Shown one piece after another: positions 5,638 to 6,286 of a DNA stretch of 6,286 bases. Source of the DNA: Eubacteriales bacterium (lineage in GTDB: Bacteria > Bacillota > Clostridia > Oscillospirales > CAG-272); contig JAQVWU010000186.1 in NCBI GenBank assembly GCA_028709565.1, positions 1 through 6,286 on the forward strand. Reading direction: 5' to 3'. The stretch's first letter is position 1. Each line of letters begins with the position of its first letter. The notes under the pieces were generated by a model. It did not search any database, was not told the DNA's origin, and was given only the letters and a program-made list of their open reading frames with translations. The position numbers and the translations under genes are program-made.

Positions 5638-5641
5638 ACGC

Positions 5642-5685
5642 ATAATACTATACCACGCAAAGTATCGCGTGTCAAGGGGTATTAT
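5642..5685. promoter_or_regulatory. Candidate PadR operator, nested dyads in the operon promoter
   Basis: CACGC (5654-5658) mirrors GCGTG (5667-5671) with 8 nt between them, sitting in the -35/-10 spacer and touching the -35 box. A second, wider pair, ATAATAC (5642-5648) and GTATTAT (5679-5685), is centred 1 nt away and encloses the whole promoter. The position suits a repressor that blocks RNA polymerase. Assignment to PadR is inference from its being the first gene of the operon. Confidence 0.55.
5647..5675 (-). promoter_or_regulatory. Promoter of the PadR-HAAS-DUF4097 operon
   Basis: On the minus strand, TTGACA (5670-5675), a 17-nt spacer ending in TGG, then TATAGT (5647-5652): an extended -10, near-perfect SigA promoter. 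Such a strong promoter in front of a repressor gene suggests it is held down by an operator. Confidence 0.88.
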
Positions 5686-5699
5686 AAATATTTTTGCCC

Positions 5700-5728
5700 T
5701 TGACAGAGACGCGCCGCCGTGATATACT
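5700..5728 (+). promoter_or_regulatory. Divergent promoter of the DUF554 gene
   Basis: TTGACA (5700-5705), a 17-nt spacer ending in TGA, then TATACT (5723-5728). It has extended -10 geometry like the PadR promoter facing away from it, and the two -35 boxes are 24 bp apart. Predicted start near 5735. Confidence 0.85.
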
Positions 5729-5747
5729 TTTTTGAGTTTTAAACGCG

Positions 5748-5777
5748 AAAATCGGATAAAATCGGATAAAATCGGAT
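5748..5777 (+). repeat. Three exact 10-bp tandem repeats in the DUF554 leader
   Basis: AAAATCGGAT occurs three times head-to-tail (5748-5757, 5758-5767, 5768-5777) with no mismatch. It lies between the predicted transcription start and the RBS (GAGGG at 5786-5790). Confidence 0.93.
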
Positions 5778-5798
5778 TATTTACAGAGGGTGGGTTCT

Positions 5799-6286
5799 AT
5801 GATCGGCCTGGGAACAATAGTTAATGTGGCGGCCATTTTAATCGGCGGAGCCGCGGGTCTTGTGCTAAAGAAGGCGCTCTCGGAGCGTCTGACCGATACG
5901 GTAATGCAGGGGGTGGGTCTGGCGGTGGTCTTTGTCGGTATCGGCGGGGCACTGTCCGCTTCCTTTACCGTCGCCGACGGCAAGATTGTATCCGAACATA
6001 CGATGGTTATGATTATCTCGCTGGCCCTCGGGGCGCTGGTCGGCGGGCTGATACGCATTGAGGAGCGGCTGGAGGCTTTCGGCGCCTTTTGTGAAAGGAA
6101 ATTCGTCAAACCCGGCAGCACATCGGATTTCGCCCGGGGGTTCGTTGCGGCGACCCTGGTGTATTGCGTGGGTTCCATGGCGATCGTCGGTTCGCTGGAG
6201 GACGGTATCAACGGCAACAGCGCCATCCTGTTCGCCAAATCGCTGCTGGACGGCATCTCCGCCGTGATATTCGCCTCCGCCATGGG
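5799..6286 (+). CDS. DUF554 family membrane protein (partial, runs off the end)
   Basis: The frame is open from the ATG at 5799 to the window edge, giving 162 codons of a family usually about 220-240 residues long, so the C-terminus is missing. It starts MIGLGTIVNVAAILIGGAAG, the diagnostic N-terminus of DUF554 (YqgA/YdfK-type) proteins. It continues with hydrophobic segments at about 3-22, 36-56 and 69-86, and the conserved ARGFVAATLVYCVGSMAIVGSLEDGINGNSAILFAKSLLDGISAVIFAS block near the end. The family consists of multi-pass inner-membrane proteins of unclear, possibly transport, function. GAGGG at 5786-5790 lies 8 nt before the ATG. It is transcribed divergently from the PadR operon from a promoter that shares the intergenic control region, so PadR could affect it too. 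Confidence 0.92.
   Translation, partial: MIGLGTIVNVAAILIGGAAGLVLKKALSERLTDTVMQGVGLAVVFVGIGGALSASFTVADGKIVSEHTMVMIISLALGALVGGLIRIEERLEAFGAFCERKFVKPGSTSDFARGFVAATLVYCVGSMAIVGSLEDGINGNSAILFAKSLLDGISAVIFASAM

Overview
The window looks like chromosomal DNA of a Gram-positive, low-to-mid GC Clostridia-type bacterium (Oscillospirales/Ruminococcaceae-like). This is inferred from the AAGGAGG-type Shine-Dalgarno sites, near-consensus SigA promoters with extended -10 boxes, a lipoprotein and a PQTxD-type C-terminal sorting signal, and the families present (PadR, DUF1700/HAAS, DUF4097, GyrI-like, DUF554). No rRNA, tRNA, CRISPR array, insertion sequence or phage gene was seen.

Layout. A bidirectional terminator (1-50) is followed by a minus-strand lipoprotein gene with an RsiV-like DUF3298 domain (65-934). 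Next comes a monocistronic minus-strand gene for a stand-alone GyrI-like effector-binding protein (1091-1630), with a consensus promoter and its own terminator. A minus-strand DUF4097 protein without a membrane anchor follows (1774-2634). A 293-bp AT-rich divergent intergenic region carries back-to-back promoters for this gene and for a plus-strand exported protein (2928-3692). That protein has a protease-associated (PA) domain and a sortase-like tail. A bidirectional terminator separates it from the convergent end of a three-gene minus-strand operon: PadR regulator (5300-5623, TTG start), DUF1700/HAAS membrane protein (4701-5303, 4-bp overlap with PadR) and membrane-anchored DUF4097 protein (3754-4680). 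Divergent from the operon is a DUF554 membrane protein (5799 to the window end, truncated), whose leader carries three exact 10-bp tandem repeats.

How the genes may work together. PadR-HAAS-DUF4097 is a recurring Firmicutes gene set. The HAAS protein and the extracellular beta-repeat domain are plausibly an envelope-state sensor coupled to an autoregulating PadR repressor. The second DUF4097 gene aligns with the first along all nine repeat rungs, but it starts where the membrane segment of the other ends, so it is a TM-less paralog. The lipoprotein and the sorting-signal PA protein are also envelope proteins, so the locus is mostly envelope-related. The most notable non-coding features are the symmetric divergent promoter pair at 5647-5728, with a dyad in the PadR spacer, and a 15-bp-arm palindrome spanning the -10 box to the RBS of the PA-domain gene.
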